A model generated the notes under the pieces. That model did not search any database. It saw only the letters and a program-made list of their open reading frames with translations, and was not told the DNA's origin. A stretch of 64,000 nt of DNA from positions 90,959 through 154,958 of the forward strand of contig NZ_JAHLDU010000011.1 in assembly GCF_018861905.1 (NCBI RefSeq). The letters run 5' to 3'. How positions within the stretch are numbered: position 1 is the first letter of the stretch; the number at the start of each line of letters is the position of its first letter. This DNA comes from Clostridium sp. DSM 17811. Its GTDB lineage: Bacteria; Bacillota; Clostridia; Clostridiales; Clostridiaceae. The position numbers and the translations under genes are program-made. Below are positions 54,885-63,583 of the stretch, piece by piece.

Positions 54885-54905
54885 TATTATTTAGGAGATG
54901 TTGAT

Positions 54906-55940
54906 ATGAAAATATTAAAAGTAGCCATTATTGGATGTGGAAATATATTTCCTATGCATGCTCAATCTATAAAAGAAGTTGAAAATGCAGAAATCGTTGC
55001 AGTTTGTGATATTAAAGAGGATAGAGCAAAGGAAAAAGCTGATCAATATAATTGTAATTATTATATTGACTATAAGGAAATGCTTTCAAAGAAAGATATT
55101 GATGTAGTGCACATATGCCTTCCACATTTCCTTCATGCACAGGTGGCAATATATGCTTCTAAACTTGGGAAACATATATTAACTGAAAAACCTATGTCTA
55201 TAAAACTCTCAGATGCAGAAGCTATGGTTAAAACTGCTAAAGACAATAATGTTATACTTGGAGTTATATTTCAAAATAGATATAATCCTGGCTCGAGACT
55301 TATAAAAGAGACATTGGAATCAGGAGAACTTGGTGATATACTAGGAGGAAAACTTGAAGTCACATGGAAACGAACAGATGAATACTATGGTAATAGTGAT
55401 TGGAAAGGCACATGGGACATGGAAGGTGGTGGAGTCATAATAGATCAAGCTATTCATACCATGGACCTTATGAGATGGTTTGTGGATAGTGACATTGATT
55501 ATATAGATGCAAATATAAGTAATAGATCTCATAAAATTATTCAGGTTGAGGATTCTGCAGAAGGGGTTATTAAGTATAAAAACGGAGTAGTAACTGCGTT
55601 TCATACCATTAATTATTATACTTATGATGCACCTGTAAAAATAGAGTTTCATTGTGAAAAAGGTATGGTTAATATGGTGGGAGATAGAGCTGATATAAAA
55701 TTCAACGATGGTAGAGAGTTAATTGCAGATAATAACCCAAATGATACTTTTGATTATGGAAATGGAGCAAAGGGATATTGGGGAACAAGTCATACAAAAC
55801 AGATAAAAAATTATTACGCATCTATTAGTGCTGGATTACAACCTGATATAACAGGCGATGATGCAATAAAAACTCAAAAAATGATATGTGCAATATATGA
55901 ATCTGGTAGAAAAAGGGTTAGAATTAGTTGTAATAAATAA
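54906..55940 (+). CDS. Gfo/Idh/MocA family oxidoreductase (second)
   Basis: Second NAD(P)-dependent dehydrogenase of the cassette, 344 residues, only distantly like the first. It has AIIGCGNIFPMHAQS, TEKPMS at about 96, and VIIDQAIHTMDLMRWF in the catalytic region. Two dehydrogenases around an isomerase suggest an oxidise, rearrange, reduce sequence on one sugar. Starts 21 bases after the isomerase stop, with TAGGAGATG upstream. Confidence 0.86.
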   Translation: MKILKVAIIGCGNIFPMHAQSIKEVENAEIVAVCDIKEDRAKEKADQYNCNYYIDYKEMLSKKDIDVVHICLPHFLHAQVAIYASKLGKHILTEKPMSIKLSDAEAMVKTAKDNNVILGVIFQNRYNPGSRLIKETLESGELGDILGGKLEVTWKRTDEYYGNSDWKGTWDMEGGGVIIDQAIHTMDLMRWFVDSDIDYIDANISNRSHKIIQVEDSAEGVIKYKNGVVTAFHTINYYTYDAPVKIEFHCEKGMVNMVGDRADIKFNDGRELIADNNPNDTFDYGNGAKGYWGTSHTKQIKNYYASISAGLQPDITGDDAIKTQKMICAIYESGRKRVRISCNK

Positions 55941-55991
55941 ATTCTTAAAGCATAGAAAGCTTGGAATGTTTAATAAACGTAGGAGGAAATT

Positions 55992-56840
55992 ATGCGGGGT
56001 AGTTTTGAAAAGACAGTACTCGAACCGGATTTTCCATTTAGATTATTTTTAAGTGATGGCTTTGATAGCACACCTCATCATTGGCATGAAGATATTGAAA
56101 TTATTTATATTGTAGAAGGCAGTGTGAAAGTAGGCATAGGTAATGATTTATATCACCTTAACAGGAGAGATATTTTAATAATAGGTCCTGGTGAGGTGCA
56201 TTTCTTTTTAAAAGAAATGCAAACCAGCAATAGGGCAGTAATTCAGTTTAGAATGTCTATTTATGATGCATTTCTTTCAGGATCAAAGGATATTAGAACT
56301 ATAAGACCAATGTTTACGCATTCTAAACATCTTACCCCCAGTACTGAAGTTCATAGCCTCATGGAAAAACAAATTCAGCAACTTATTAATGAAAATACTG
56401 CTGCAAAAGAAGGCTATAAGCTTATTATGAAAGCTAGACTTTACGATTTGGCTGGTATATTAATTAGATATATGCCTAAATGTGAGTATTCAGCTGAAGC
56501 TGAAAGTCGTCAAATGGAAAAACTTCAAAAGCTGGATAAGGTGTTTCAATATGTAGACAAATACTATCAAACAAATATTAACTTAGAGCAAATTTCAAAG
56601 GTTGCTGGATTCAGTCTATATTATTTTACAAGATTTTTCAAGGAAAACACGGGAGTTACATTTGTTGATTATTTAAATAATTTTAGAATAACTAAAGCAG
56701 AATGGCATCTTATGGAGGAAAGTGACTCCATTACAGAAGTTGCATATAAGTCAGGTTTTAATAGCATTAAAACTTTTAATCGAGTGTTTAAAAACTTAAA
56801 AGGTTGCGCTCCAATGCAATATAGGAAAGGTATTAAATAA
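55992..56840 (+). CDS. AraC-family regulator of the sugar cassette
   Basis: Protein of 282 residues with an N-terminal cupin sensor (HHWHEDIEIIYIVEG) and a C-terminal double helix-turn-helix (ISKVAGFSLYYFTRFFKENT and ITEVAYKSGFNSIKTFNRVF). It follows the second dehydrogenase by 51 bases in the same direction and probably activates the cassette in response to its sugar. ATG 55992 follows AGGAGGAAAT. Confidence 0.88.
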   Translation: MRGSFEKTVLEPDFPFRLFLSDGFDSTPHHWHEDIEIIYIVEGSVKVGIGNDLYHLNRRDILIIGPGEVHFFLKEMQTSNRAVIQFRMSIYDAFLSGSKDIRTIRPMFTHSKHLTPSTEVHSLMEKQIQQLINENTAAKEGYKLIMKARLYDLAGILIRYMPKCEYSAEAESRQMEKLQKLDKVFQYVDKYYQTNINLEQISKVAGFSLYYFTRFFKENTGVTFVDYLNNFRITKAEWHLMEESDSITEVAYKSGFNSIKTFNRVFKNLKGCAPMQYRKGIK

Positions 56841-56904
56841 TTATTTGCACCTTAAAGTTAATTTATTAACAATTGGTAATATATAAAAAATGCACCTGAA
56901 TTTA

Positions 56905-56933
56905 TTGTAAGCATTTATCAAATATGGTAGACT
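56905..56933 (+). promoter_or_regulatory. Promoter of the AEC transporter gene
   Basis: TTGTAA (56905-56910), 17-base spacer, TAGACT (56928-56933). Confidence 0.6.
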
Positions 56934-56968
56934 CAATTAAGTAAATATAAATTTGGGGGAGAGTTTAC

Positions 56969-57901
56969 ATGTTTTTTGCAGCAGATCAAAGTGTATTAAG
57001 TATAATGATAATGATTATAATAGGATATTTTTTAGCGTATAAAAAATTAATTGATGAAAAGGCAATTAGTTTGATAACTACTATTGTTATAAACATTTCA
57101 CTACCAATGATGATGCTTAATACAATTGTGAGTAATTTTACGAAAAAGATGCTTATAGATGACTCAAGAGGTTTAATAGTTCCTTTTCTAACAATAGGTT
57201 GTTGTTTTATTATTGCAAAGTTGTTTTCAAAAATTGTAAAAGTAAAAAATAACAGACGTGGACTATTTGTATCTATGTTCTTTAATTCAAACACTATATT
57301 TATGGGGCTTCCAGTCAATTTGGCGTTATTTGGAGAGAAAAGTGTGCCTTATGTGCTACTTTATTATATTGCAAATACCACATTTTTTTGGACTTTTGGT
57401 GTATATGAAATAACTAAAGATGGAAATAAGAGAACTTTAAACTTTTTTTCAATGAAAATTATAAAAAAAATATTATCGCCACCTTTAATTGGTTTTATGG
57501 TTGGAATATTTCTAGTTTTATTAAATATTAAATTGCCTTTATTTATTATGGATACAAGCAAAAGTTTAGGGAGTATTACAACACCATTATCCATGTTTTT
57601 TATTGGCGCATCCATATATTTAGTAGATTTAAAGTCAGTAAAATTCACTTTAGATATAGTGTGGGTATTAATCGGCAGATTTGTAATATCTCCAATACTT
57701 GTAATCCTAATAGCACCTATATTTCATATACCACATCTTATGGAGTCAGTTTTTGTTATACAGGCGGCTATGCCAGTTATGGCAAATTCAGCTATAATTG
57801 CTAGGGCTTATAATTCTGATTATGATTTTGCCTCGTTAATGATAGCAATTTCAACGGTAGGTACGCTTATAGTTATACCAATTTTAATGGCTTTATTATA
57901 A
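56969..57901 (+). CDS. AEC family transporter (auxin efflux carrier type permease)
   Basis: Membrane protein of 310 residues with about ten helices, starting VLSIMIMIIIGYFLAYKKL. The family exports or exchanges small organic acids such as malate or amino acids. The conserved QAAMPVMANSAIIARAY segment near the C-terminus is typical. Single gene with its own promoter; nothing around it names the substrate. Start ATG 56969 after GGGGGAGAG. Confidence 0.82.
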   Translation: MFFAADQSVLSIMIMIIIGYFLAYKKLIDEKAISLITTIVINISLPMMMLNTIVSNFTKKMLIDDSRGLIVPFLTIGCCFIIAKLFSKIVKVKNNRRGLFVSMFFNSNTIFMGLPVNLALFGEKSVPYVLLYYIANTTFFWTFGVYEITKDGNKRTLNFFSMKIIKKILSPPLIGFMVGIFLVLLNIKLPLFIMDTSKSLGSITTPLSMFFIGASIYLVDLKSVKFTLDIVWVLIGRFVISPILVILIAPIFHIPHLMESVFVIQAAMPVMANSAIIARAYNSDYDFASLMIAISTVGTLIVIPILMALL

Positions 57902-57919
57902 ATAAAAAATTAATTCAAT

Positions 57920-58771
57920 TTAGGAAGTTAATTTTACTTTGAATTCTTCAAGACTAAAGTTTGAATTAACAAAAATTCTACCTAATGAATAAATGTTGTC
58001 GTTTTTATCAATTAAGCCAAATTCGGTTGAAAAGGCTAATTTATAACCTGATTGTTTTGCAGCTTTTATAGTGTTAGGTGTGTATCCTCCGTAAGGATAT
58101 GCTATGTAATCTATTTTCTTATTTAATATTTTTTCTAATTTGATTTTTGAGGTTTTCATAGTATTTACATTATCTACATAAGATATTTGATCTAAGTGTT
58201 CATGAGACGAGGTATGACTTTCTATTCTTATATTATTTGAATCCATTAATTTTATTTCGGTGGAAGTTAAATAATCTTTTTCATGATCAATAGTATTAGT
58301 AATTACAAATATAGTAGCTTTTAGATTGAATTCTTTTAAAATAGGATATGCATTAGTATAGTTGTCTTTGTAGCCATCATCAAAAGTTATAACTATGGGT
58401 TTACTAGGTAAATCTTTACCTGTTTTCATATACCTATAAAGCTCATCTAATGTTAATGTTGTATAATTATTATCTTTGAGGTATTTCATTTGATTTCTGA
58501 ATTTTTCTTTAGGTATCCTTAGTATATTATCTTTTTCATAACTAATAGAATGATACATTAAGATTGGTATTTTTTTATTTTCTAAAGAATCAACAGATTT
58601 ATGTATAAAAACAGTTTTTAAACTAGTTGGTTTAAGTGACTTTTCAGTATTAATTATAGTTGTACTATTTTTTTCTTTATGTATAACTAAACCAGAATAC
58701 TGGTAGAGTATACCTATAGATACTATTAATATAACAAGTGTAACAATTAAAAGTCTTTTATATAATCTCAT
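57920..58771 (-). CDS. Membrane-anchored polysaccharide deacetylase
   Basis: Carbohydrate esterase family 4 enzyme of 283 residues with one N-terminal membrane helix (about 5-25) and an extracellular NodB domain. Motifs: ILMYHSI, TFDDGYKDN (catalytic and metal Asp), SHTSSHEHLD (metal His pair), YIAYPYGGYTPNT. It probably removes N-acetyl groups from peptidoglycan or a surface polysaccharide, the latter hinted by the ruined acyltransferase locus upstream on the same strand. ATG 58771 follows GGGGG. Confidence 0.87.
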   Translation of the reverse strand: MRLYKRLLIVTLVILIVSIGILYQYSGLVIHKEKNSTTIINTEKSLKPTSLKTVFIHKSVDSLENKKIPILMYHSISYEKDNILRIPKEKFRNQMKYLKDNNYTTLTLDELYRYMKTGKDLPSKPIVITFDDGYKDNYTNAYPILKEFNLKATIFVITNTIDHEKDYLTSTEIKLMDSNNIRIESHTSSHEHLDQISYVDNVNTMKTSKIKLEKILNKKIDYIAYPYGGYTPNTIKAAKQSGYKLAFSTEFGLIDKNDNIYSLGRIFVNSNFSLEEFKVKLTS

Positions 58772-58846
58772 AATACCCCCATTTTATATTTGTTTTTAAT
58801 ATAAGTATGGTAGAAATAATATAATAATATACGCTTATTTCAAAAA

Positions 58847-58880
58847 AAAAGGAAAACCTAAGAAACTAGGTTTTCCTTTT
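58847..58880 (-). terminator. Terminator of the broken acyltransferase locus
   Basis: AAAAGGAAAACCTA (58847-58860) and TAGGTTTTCCTTTT (58867-58880). On the minus strand it ends in a long T-run. Confidence 0.85.
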
Positions 58881-58910
58881 TATTTATATGACAAGTACAG
58901 AATGCATTAG

Positions 58911-59225
58911 TTATCTTTTAATCACATTTGTGGAATCTAAATAGATAGTATCTATAATTTCTTTTAGTGATTTATCATATACTATAATATTTAATCCAGA
59001 GTGTTTATTTAGATTTTCAACCCCATTTAAAACTGCACTTGGCATCTTTTTATCAACACTTTGGGTGGTGATTTTAAAATTAGTACCTTTATCTAAATAA
59101 AATTCCTTAGATAGTTTAGCATTACCAAGTGTTTCTGCTTGTATTTTATTACCATTAATAATCGCAAGGTAATTAGAACCAACACTATTTTCCGTAAAAG
59201 TTTTTAACCCTAATAATGTTAATGA
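58911..59225 (-). pseudogene. C-terminal fragment of a lost gene, ILEI/PANDER-like domain
   Basis: A frame without start codon, ending at 58911, encodes about 104 residues. The end SGLNIIVYDKSLKEIIDT followed by LDST resembles the interleukin-like EMT inducer (ILEI/PANDER) domain found at the ends of some bacterial surface or membrane proteins. It runs straight out of the truncated MBOAT gene in a different frame, so it is the tail of a downstream gene joined by a deletion. The domain assignment is from pattern only. Confidence 0.5.
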
Positions 59226-59836
59226 TTTTTTTGAAATTTTATTTTAACTCTATCATAATTAAAATTATGTTTCTCATCAAATTGATGTAACATATTTTTT
59301 GATTTTTCAATAGGACCTGCAACTACTTGAGGGAAGAATGATACAAACAGAACATATTTTCCTATGTTTTTCTGTGCGGGAACATCTTTTCTATAAACAT
59401 CTACAGTATAGCTAAGGGCTTGAAGGGTATAGAATGATATCCCAAGTGGCAGTAAATATTCAAAAGATGGTGCATGATTTGAGATGCTAAATACATGTAA
59501 CAAACGCGATAAACTCTCATTGAAAAAATTATAATATTTGAACAAAAACAAGATACCCAAATTGCTAGAAAAACTTGCAAAAACCCATAATTTCTTAAAT
59601 TGAATAGATTTTTTTTCGTTGCTTATCTTATTTGCTTTTTCAATTAGTAAACCACTTAAATATGTGATGATAGTCGATGTAGCTATTAATATTGCATATT
59701 TAGGATTTAAGACCATATAAAAGAAATAACTGCATATTAGCAGCCAAACCCATCGAAGTTTATGCGGGATTACATAATATAAAACAGAAACAATCAGAAA
59801 AAACATTAAAAATTTTATTGAAGTGAATTGCATCAT
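59219..59836 (-). pseudogene. Truncated MBOAT (AlgI/DltB-like) O-acyltransferase
   Basis: About 205 residues against roughly 470 for intact proteins. Present are the membrane helices of the N-terminal half, LPLGISFYTLQALSYTVDVY, and SFFPQVVAGPIEKSKNMLHQF, clear MBOAT marks. The catalytic histidine region is missing; the frame stops at 59219 after YDRVKIKFQKNH. ATG 59836 or 59833 follows AGAAGG. It is probably non-functional, because the second half, including the active site, has been deleted. Confidence 0.82.
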
Positions 59837-59971
59837 ATACCTTCTTTCTATTATATAATGATAATTATATACAAAATTATACAAATCATATCTACAAAAT
59901 GTATTATAACTACAAGTGTATTATAATAACAAATAATAATAGAAAGAAAATAATGATAGTTAATTGTAAAT

Positions 59972-60003
59972 AAAAAAAGTGCGGAAATATTCTGCACTTT
60001 TTT
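59972..60003 (-). terminator. Terminator of the DsrE-like gene
   Basis: AAAAAGTGCGGA (59974-59985) pairs with TCTGCACTTTTT (59991-60002). On the minus strand a run of seven T follows, overlapping the gene's stop codon. Confidence 0.85.
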
Positions 60004-60478
60004 ATATAAATAATTGTATATCTGACTCAAGAGCATCTTTTAAATAATCTTTAGCTTCAATAACTTCAAGTTCAGGAATAAGTTCTTCTTTTTTCAATCC
60101 CATAACTTCCATTGATAGTTTACATCCATAGAACTTAACACCTTTTTTTAAGGCACCTTCTAAAAATTTTGAAAGAGTTGGTGTGCCATCTTCTTTCATC
60201 ATAGCCTCAAGCATTTTTTTTCCGAAACCACTGAAGTTCATGTTAGATAGTGGTAATTCTTCTGGACCTTTTGGAGTCATTGCACCCATAAGTTTCTCTA
60301 ATGAAGACTTACCATCGTTTATAATTTTATCAGGGTCTCTTAACAAAAGTAGACCCCAGAAAGCAAAAAACATAGAGACTTCCATTCCTAATTCCTTAGC
60401 TGAATTTGCCAGTATTAATCCAGCTAAAGCTTTGTCATATTCTCCACTAAACATTATTAGACTTAACTTTTTATCCAG
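60002..60478 (-). CDS. DsrE/DsrF/DrsH-like family protein with probable CTG start
   Basis: Protein of about 158 residues, DsrE_2-type, a fold used in sulfur relay. The start LDKKLSLIMFSGEYDKALAG and conserved cysteine in FYGCKLSMEVMGL fit the family; the cysteine could carry persulfide. No ATG, GTG or TTG is well placed. The ATG at 60454 has no binding site and would remove a beta-strand normally present, whereas CTG 60478 lies five bases after GAGGTG. I therefore extend to CTG. Divergent from a small membrane protein gene. Role unknown. Confidence 0.78.
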   Translation of the reverse strand: MDKKLSLIMFSGEYDKALAGLILANSAKELGMEVSMFFAFWGLLLLRDPDKIINDGKSSLEKLMGAMTPKGPEELPLSNMNFSGFGKKMLEAMMKEDGTPTLSKFLEGALKKGVKFYGCKLSMEVMGLKKEELIPELEVIEAKDYLKDALESDIQLFI

Positions 60479-60635
60479 TATATCACCTCATTTTTATGTA
60501 GTTTGTGTATATGATCCTTTATTTATTCAGACTAAGTTAAACAAAGACATTTAGTTTAAAAAGAATTTTTTTTTAATATTGGGAAACAATATAATAAATG
60601 TTGAAAAAATATTAATTATATTTAGGAGGCTTATT

Positions 60636-60962
60636 ATGAATTATTTAAGCAAATTATCAAAAAATATTAAATATAACCCCAAAAATCAAAAGGTTAATTT
60701 AGTAAAAGGCCTTGCAGTCTTCTCAATTATAGGAATTACAATAGGAGGGGTCGCTAAAAAATTATTGGATAGAAGTCATTTAGAAGAGAAAAAGAATATT
60801 CCTATTCCTAATAATAGTGATGAAGATATAAATATTAAGAGAGATGAGATTAAACATACATTGGAAGAATTTGGTGATGAAGTTGTAGGGGATGTAGGGG
60901 TTGCAATGGAGAAAGCACTTGATGGCTTAGAATATAAGAAAAAAAATGAGATTAAACAGTAG
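60636..60962 (+). CDS. Small single-helix membrane protein of unknown function
   Basis: Protein of 108 residues with a basic N-terminus, one membrane helix (GLAVFSIIGITIGGVAKKLL, about 25-44) and an acidic helical tail. It is not recognised; the layout loosely resembles YtxH-like proteins. ATG 60636 follows TAGGAGG, and earlier in-frame starts lack a site. A perfect hairpin follows its stop. Confidence 0.6.
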   Translation: MNYLSKLSKNIKYNPKNQKVNLVKGLAVFSIIGITIGGVAKKLLDRSHLEEKKNIPIPNNSDEDINIKRDEIKHTLEEFGDEVVGDVGVAMEKALDGLEYKKKNEIKQ

Positions 60963-60980
60963 TATAAGTATATAGAGTTT

Positions 60981-61025
60981 AAATCATCTCCTGGGTCGCT
61001 GCAATAGCGACCCAGGAGATGATTT
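60981..61025. repeat. Perfect 20-bp hairpin that shares its arm with the 42.8-kb island
   Basis: AAATCATCTCCTGGGTCGCT (60981-61000), loop GCAAT, and its exact complement at 61006-61025. It lies between convergent genes and may terminate both, though no long T-run follows. The 20-mer arm is identical to 42783-42802. Confidence 0.75.
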
Positions 61026-61039
61026 TAATTATAACATAT

Positions 61040-61867
61040 TTAGTGATGGTTACTTCTATAGTCTGAAGGGCACTGGCCTATGATTTTTTTAAATTGTTTT
61101 GAAAAAACAAATTGATCGGAGTATCCTACAGAAGTAGCTACTTCAGCTATGGATAAATCATGGTTTGTTAAAAAGTGACATGCGTTTTCCATTCGTGTTT
61201 TTATAATGTATTCAATAGGTGTTTGCCCCAAAGCGTTTTTAAAAATAGTACATAAATATTTACGACTTATACCAATGTAGTCGGCTAAACTGTTTACACT
61301 AATGTTACCATAAAAATTCACTTCAATGTAATCTACGGCACTTATTACATATCGTTCTATGTTTGGCTCATAAAGACTAACTGTATTTGACTTTGGGGCT
61401 ATTTCAATTAATTTAGAAAGAAACAAATATAAATAAGATAATCTAGATAAGTCAGTTTCTAAAGACAATTTAGTGAAGCTGGCCATCTTTTGTATCGCAT
61501 CTTTAAAAAAATTGTCAGTATCATAATGAAATATTGGATTGTCATAGCTAAGACCTGCACTGTGTATAATTTTTGGTGCTTTTACACCGTTAAAACCAAC
61601 CCAAAGATAGTGCCAAGGGTCATCCAAATCTGCTTCATAATAGGCAATATGATCTGGACAAATAACAAACGCATCTCCAGCTTCTAAAGCATATAACTTT
61701 TTACCACATCTAAAAGTACCTTTTCCACTAAGTATAAAGTGTATAATAAAATGATTTCTAGCTACAGGTCCAAAAAAGTATCCACTCGAACATACTTCTT
61801 CTCCACAATCATAAAAGTTTAAATCGGTGTTAGTAAAATTATCACTTTCAACACACCATACTTCCAT
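61040..61867 (-). CDS. AraC-family regulator, MsmR-like, of the sugar ABC transporter
   Basis: Protein of 275 residues with an N-terminal cupin-like sensor (FFGPVARNHFIIHFILSGKG) and C-terminal AraC DNA-binding domain (LADYIGISRKYLCTIFKNAL, IAEVATSVGYSDQFVFSKQF). It is divergent from the sugar-binding protein gene, the usual place for an activator of such operons. ATG 61867 follows AAAGGATGTG; further upstream codons lack a site. Confidence 0.88.
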   Translation of the reverse strand: MEVWCVESDNFTNTDLNFYDCGEEVCSSGYFFGPVARNHFIIHFILSGKGTFRCGKKLYALEAGDAFVICPDHIAYYEADLDDPWHYLWVGFNGVKAPKIIHSAGLSYDNPIFHYDTDNFFKDAIQKMASFTKLSLETDLSRLSYLYLFLSKLIEIAPKSNTVSLYEPNIERYVISAVDYIEVNFYGNISVNSLADYIGISRKYLCTIFKNALGQTPIEYIIKTRMENACHFLTNHDLSIAEVATSVGYSDQFVFSKQFKKIIGQCPSDYRSNHH

Positions 61868-62143
61868 TGCATCACATCCTTTTAGTTTACTTGTGGACAT
61901 TATAACATATTTTGAAGACATGTAATCATTTACTTAAAAATGTTTAGAGTTCATAATAAAGATACAATCAACAGAAAGATACACAATTAATCGTTATGTT
62001 TTCAGTGATTAACAAGTTTAATAATAATTAGTTATTTTTATTAAACTTAAAAAATAAGTGTGGTTAATTATGCTCGAAATACCATTTATGCTAGTACGAA
62101 GTTAGAATGTACAAAGCTTACTTTAGCTGAATTTTAAAGAGAT

Positions 62144-62184
62144 TATAATAATAATCTTTTTATAAATGAAACCTTTTGGTTTCA
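62144..62184 (+). promoter_or_regulatory. Promoter and palindrome before the sugar ABC operon
   Basis: TATAAT at 62144-62149 with no good -35, as expected for an activated promoter. It is followed by the dyad TGAAACCTTTTGGTTTCA (62167-62184) in the leader, a possible second regulatory site. The 61868-62143 remainder is AT-rich with nothing recognised. Confidence 0.5.
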
Positions 62185-62214
62185 ATATATATATAATTCG
62201 AGGGGGATAAATAA

Positions 62215-63498
62215 ATGAAAAAAAGTTTACACAAGATTATCGCAGTTGCACTTACTTCTATGGTTATGATGTCCACTTTAGCGGGCTGTGGTAGTTCTAA
62301 GACTACAACTGATACAAGTGGTAAACCTGTAACTCTTACTTATGCGATTTGGGATAAAAATCAACAACCGGGTATGCAAGCTATCGCAGATTCTTTTCAC
62401 AAGTTAAATCCAAATATAACAGTAAAAGTGGAAGTTACACCTTGGGATAGTTATTGGACAAAAATGGATGCAGGTGCTACGAGTGGAACACTTCCAGATG
62501 TATTCTGGATGCATTCAAATAATTTCACAAAGTATGCTGCTGGCGGTGTATTGATGGATTTAACTGATACTATAAAAAATAGTAAAGACGTAAAAATGAG
62601 TAATTTTCCTAAGGATCTTGTAAGTTTATATACATTAAAAGACAAAGTTTATGCTATGCCTAAGGATTACGATACAATAGCATTATGGTACAACAAGACT
62701 ATGTTTGATAAAAAAGGGATCGCTTATCCAGATGGAACTTGGGATTGGAATAAGTATTTAGAAGTTGCTAAAAAATTAACTGATTCTTCAAAAGGAGTGT
62801 TCGGTTGTATTGCTCCTTCAGATGATCAACAAGGTTATTATAACTATGTTTACCAAAATAAAGGATATATACTTTCACCTGACAATAAAAAATCAGGTTT
62901 TAGTTTAGCAGCAACAAAAGAAGCTATACAGTGGGATGTTGATCTAAGTCAAAAATATAAGGTTTCTCCAACGCAACAACAATTTGCAGATACTAGCTTT
63001 GCGACATATTTTGAATCAGGTAAAGCTGCAATGGGACTATTTGGATCATGGATGGTTAGTGAATTTAAGGCAAATGATTATGTGTCAAAAAATTGTAATG
63101 TAGCTGTTATTCCTCATGGAAAAACAAAGGCAACCATAATTAATGGTTTAGCAAATGTTGTTTCAGCAAAAACTAAACATTCAGTAGAAGCTTTGAAATT
63201 CGAAAATTTCTTAGGAACAAAAGCAGCTAATACTATTCAATCAGAAAAAGGTGCTGCAATTCCAGCATATGCAGGAACTGCACAACCATTTATAGACAAT
63301 ACTAAACAATTTAACTTAAAAGTATATCCAGAAATGTTAAACTATGCTGTTTTATTCCCAAATTCAGCAACTAAAGCTAAATGGTATGAAATTCAAAATA
63401 ACACAATGACAAAGGTATATACTGGTCAACTTACAGTAGATCAAGGCTGCAGTATAATTGATAAACAAATGAATGCTCTTTTGGCCACTGAAAAATAA
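62215..63498 (+). CDS. Sugar ABC transporter substrate-binding lipoprotein (family 1, MsmE-like)
   Basis: Extracellular lipoprotein of 427 residues. The signal peptide ends in lipobox LAGC with C25. The mature part has VTLTYAIWDKNQQPGMQAIAD, PDVFWMHSNNF and AMGLFGSWMVSEF, typical of carbohydrate CUT1 binding proteins. First gene of an operon whose permease follows. ATG 62215 follows GAGGGGG. The sugar is unknown, but an AraC activator is divergent. Confidence 0.92.
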   Translation: MKKSLHKIIAVALTSMVMMSTLAGCGSSKTTTDTSGKPVTLTYAIWDKNQQPGMQAIADSFHKLNPNITVKVEVTPWDSYWTKMDAGATSGTLPDVFWMHSNNFTKYAAGGVLMDLTDTIKNSKDVKMSNFPKDLVSLYTLKDKVYAMPKDYDTIALWYNKTMFDKKGIAYPDGTWDWNKYLEVAKKLTDSSKGVFGCIAPSDDQQGYYNYVYQNKGYILSPDNKKSGFSLAATKEAIQWDVDLSQKYKVSPTQQQFADTSFATYFESGKAAMGLFGSWMVSEFKANDYVSKNCNVAVIPHGKTKATIINGLANVVSAKTKHSVEALKFENFLGTKAANTIQSEKGAAIPAYAGTAQPFIDNTKQFNLKVYPEMLNYAVLFPNSATKAKWYEIQNNTMTKVYTGQLTVDQGCSIIDKQMNALLATEK

Positions 63499-63504
63499 TT
63501 AATT

Positions 63505-63537
63505 GATGACAGTTAATGATTATAGTTAACTGTCATC
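63505..63537 (+). promoter_or_regulatory. Intercistronic stem-loop after the binding-protein gene
   Basis: GATGACAGTTAA (63505-63516) pairs with TTAACTGTCATC (63526-63537), without a T-run. Such hairpins stabilise the upstream message, so that binding protein is made in excess over permease. Confidence 0.7.
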
Positions 63538-63583
63538 ATAATTAACTAAATTTAATTATGATTTTATATAAGGAGGGGAAGTT

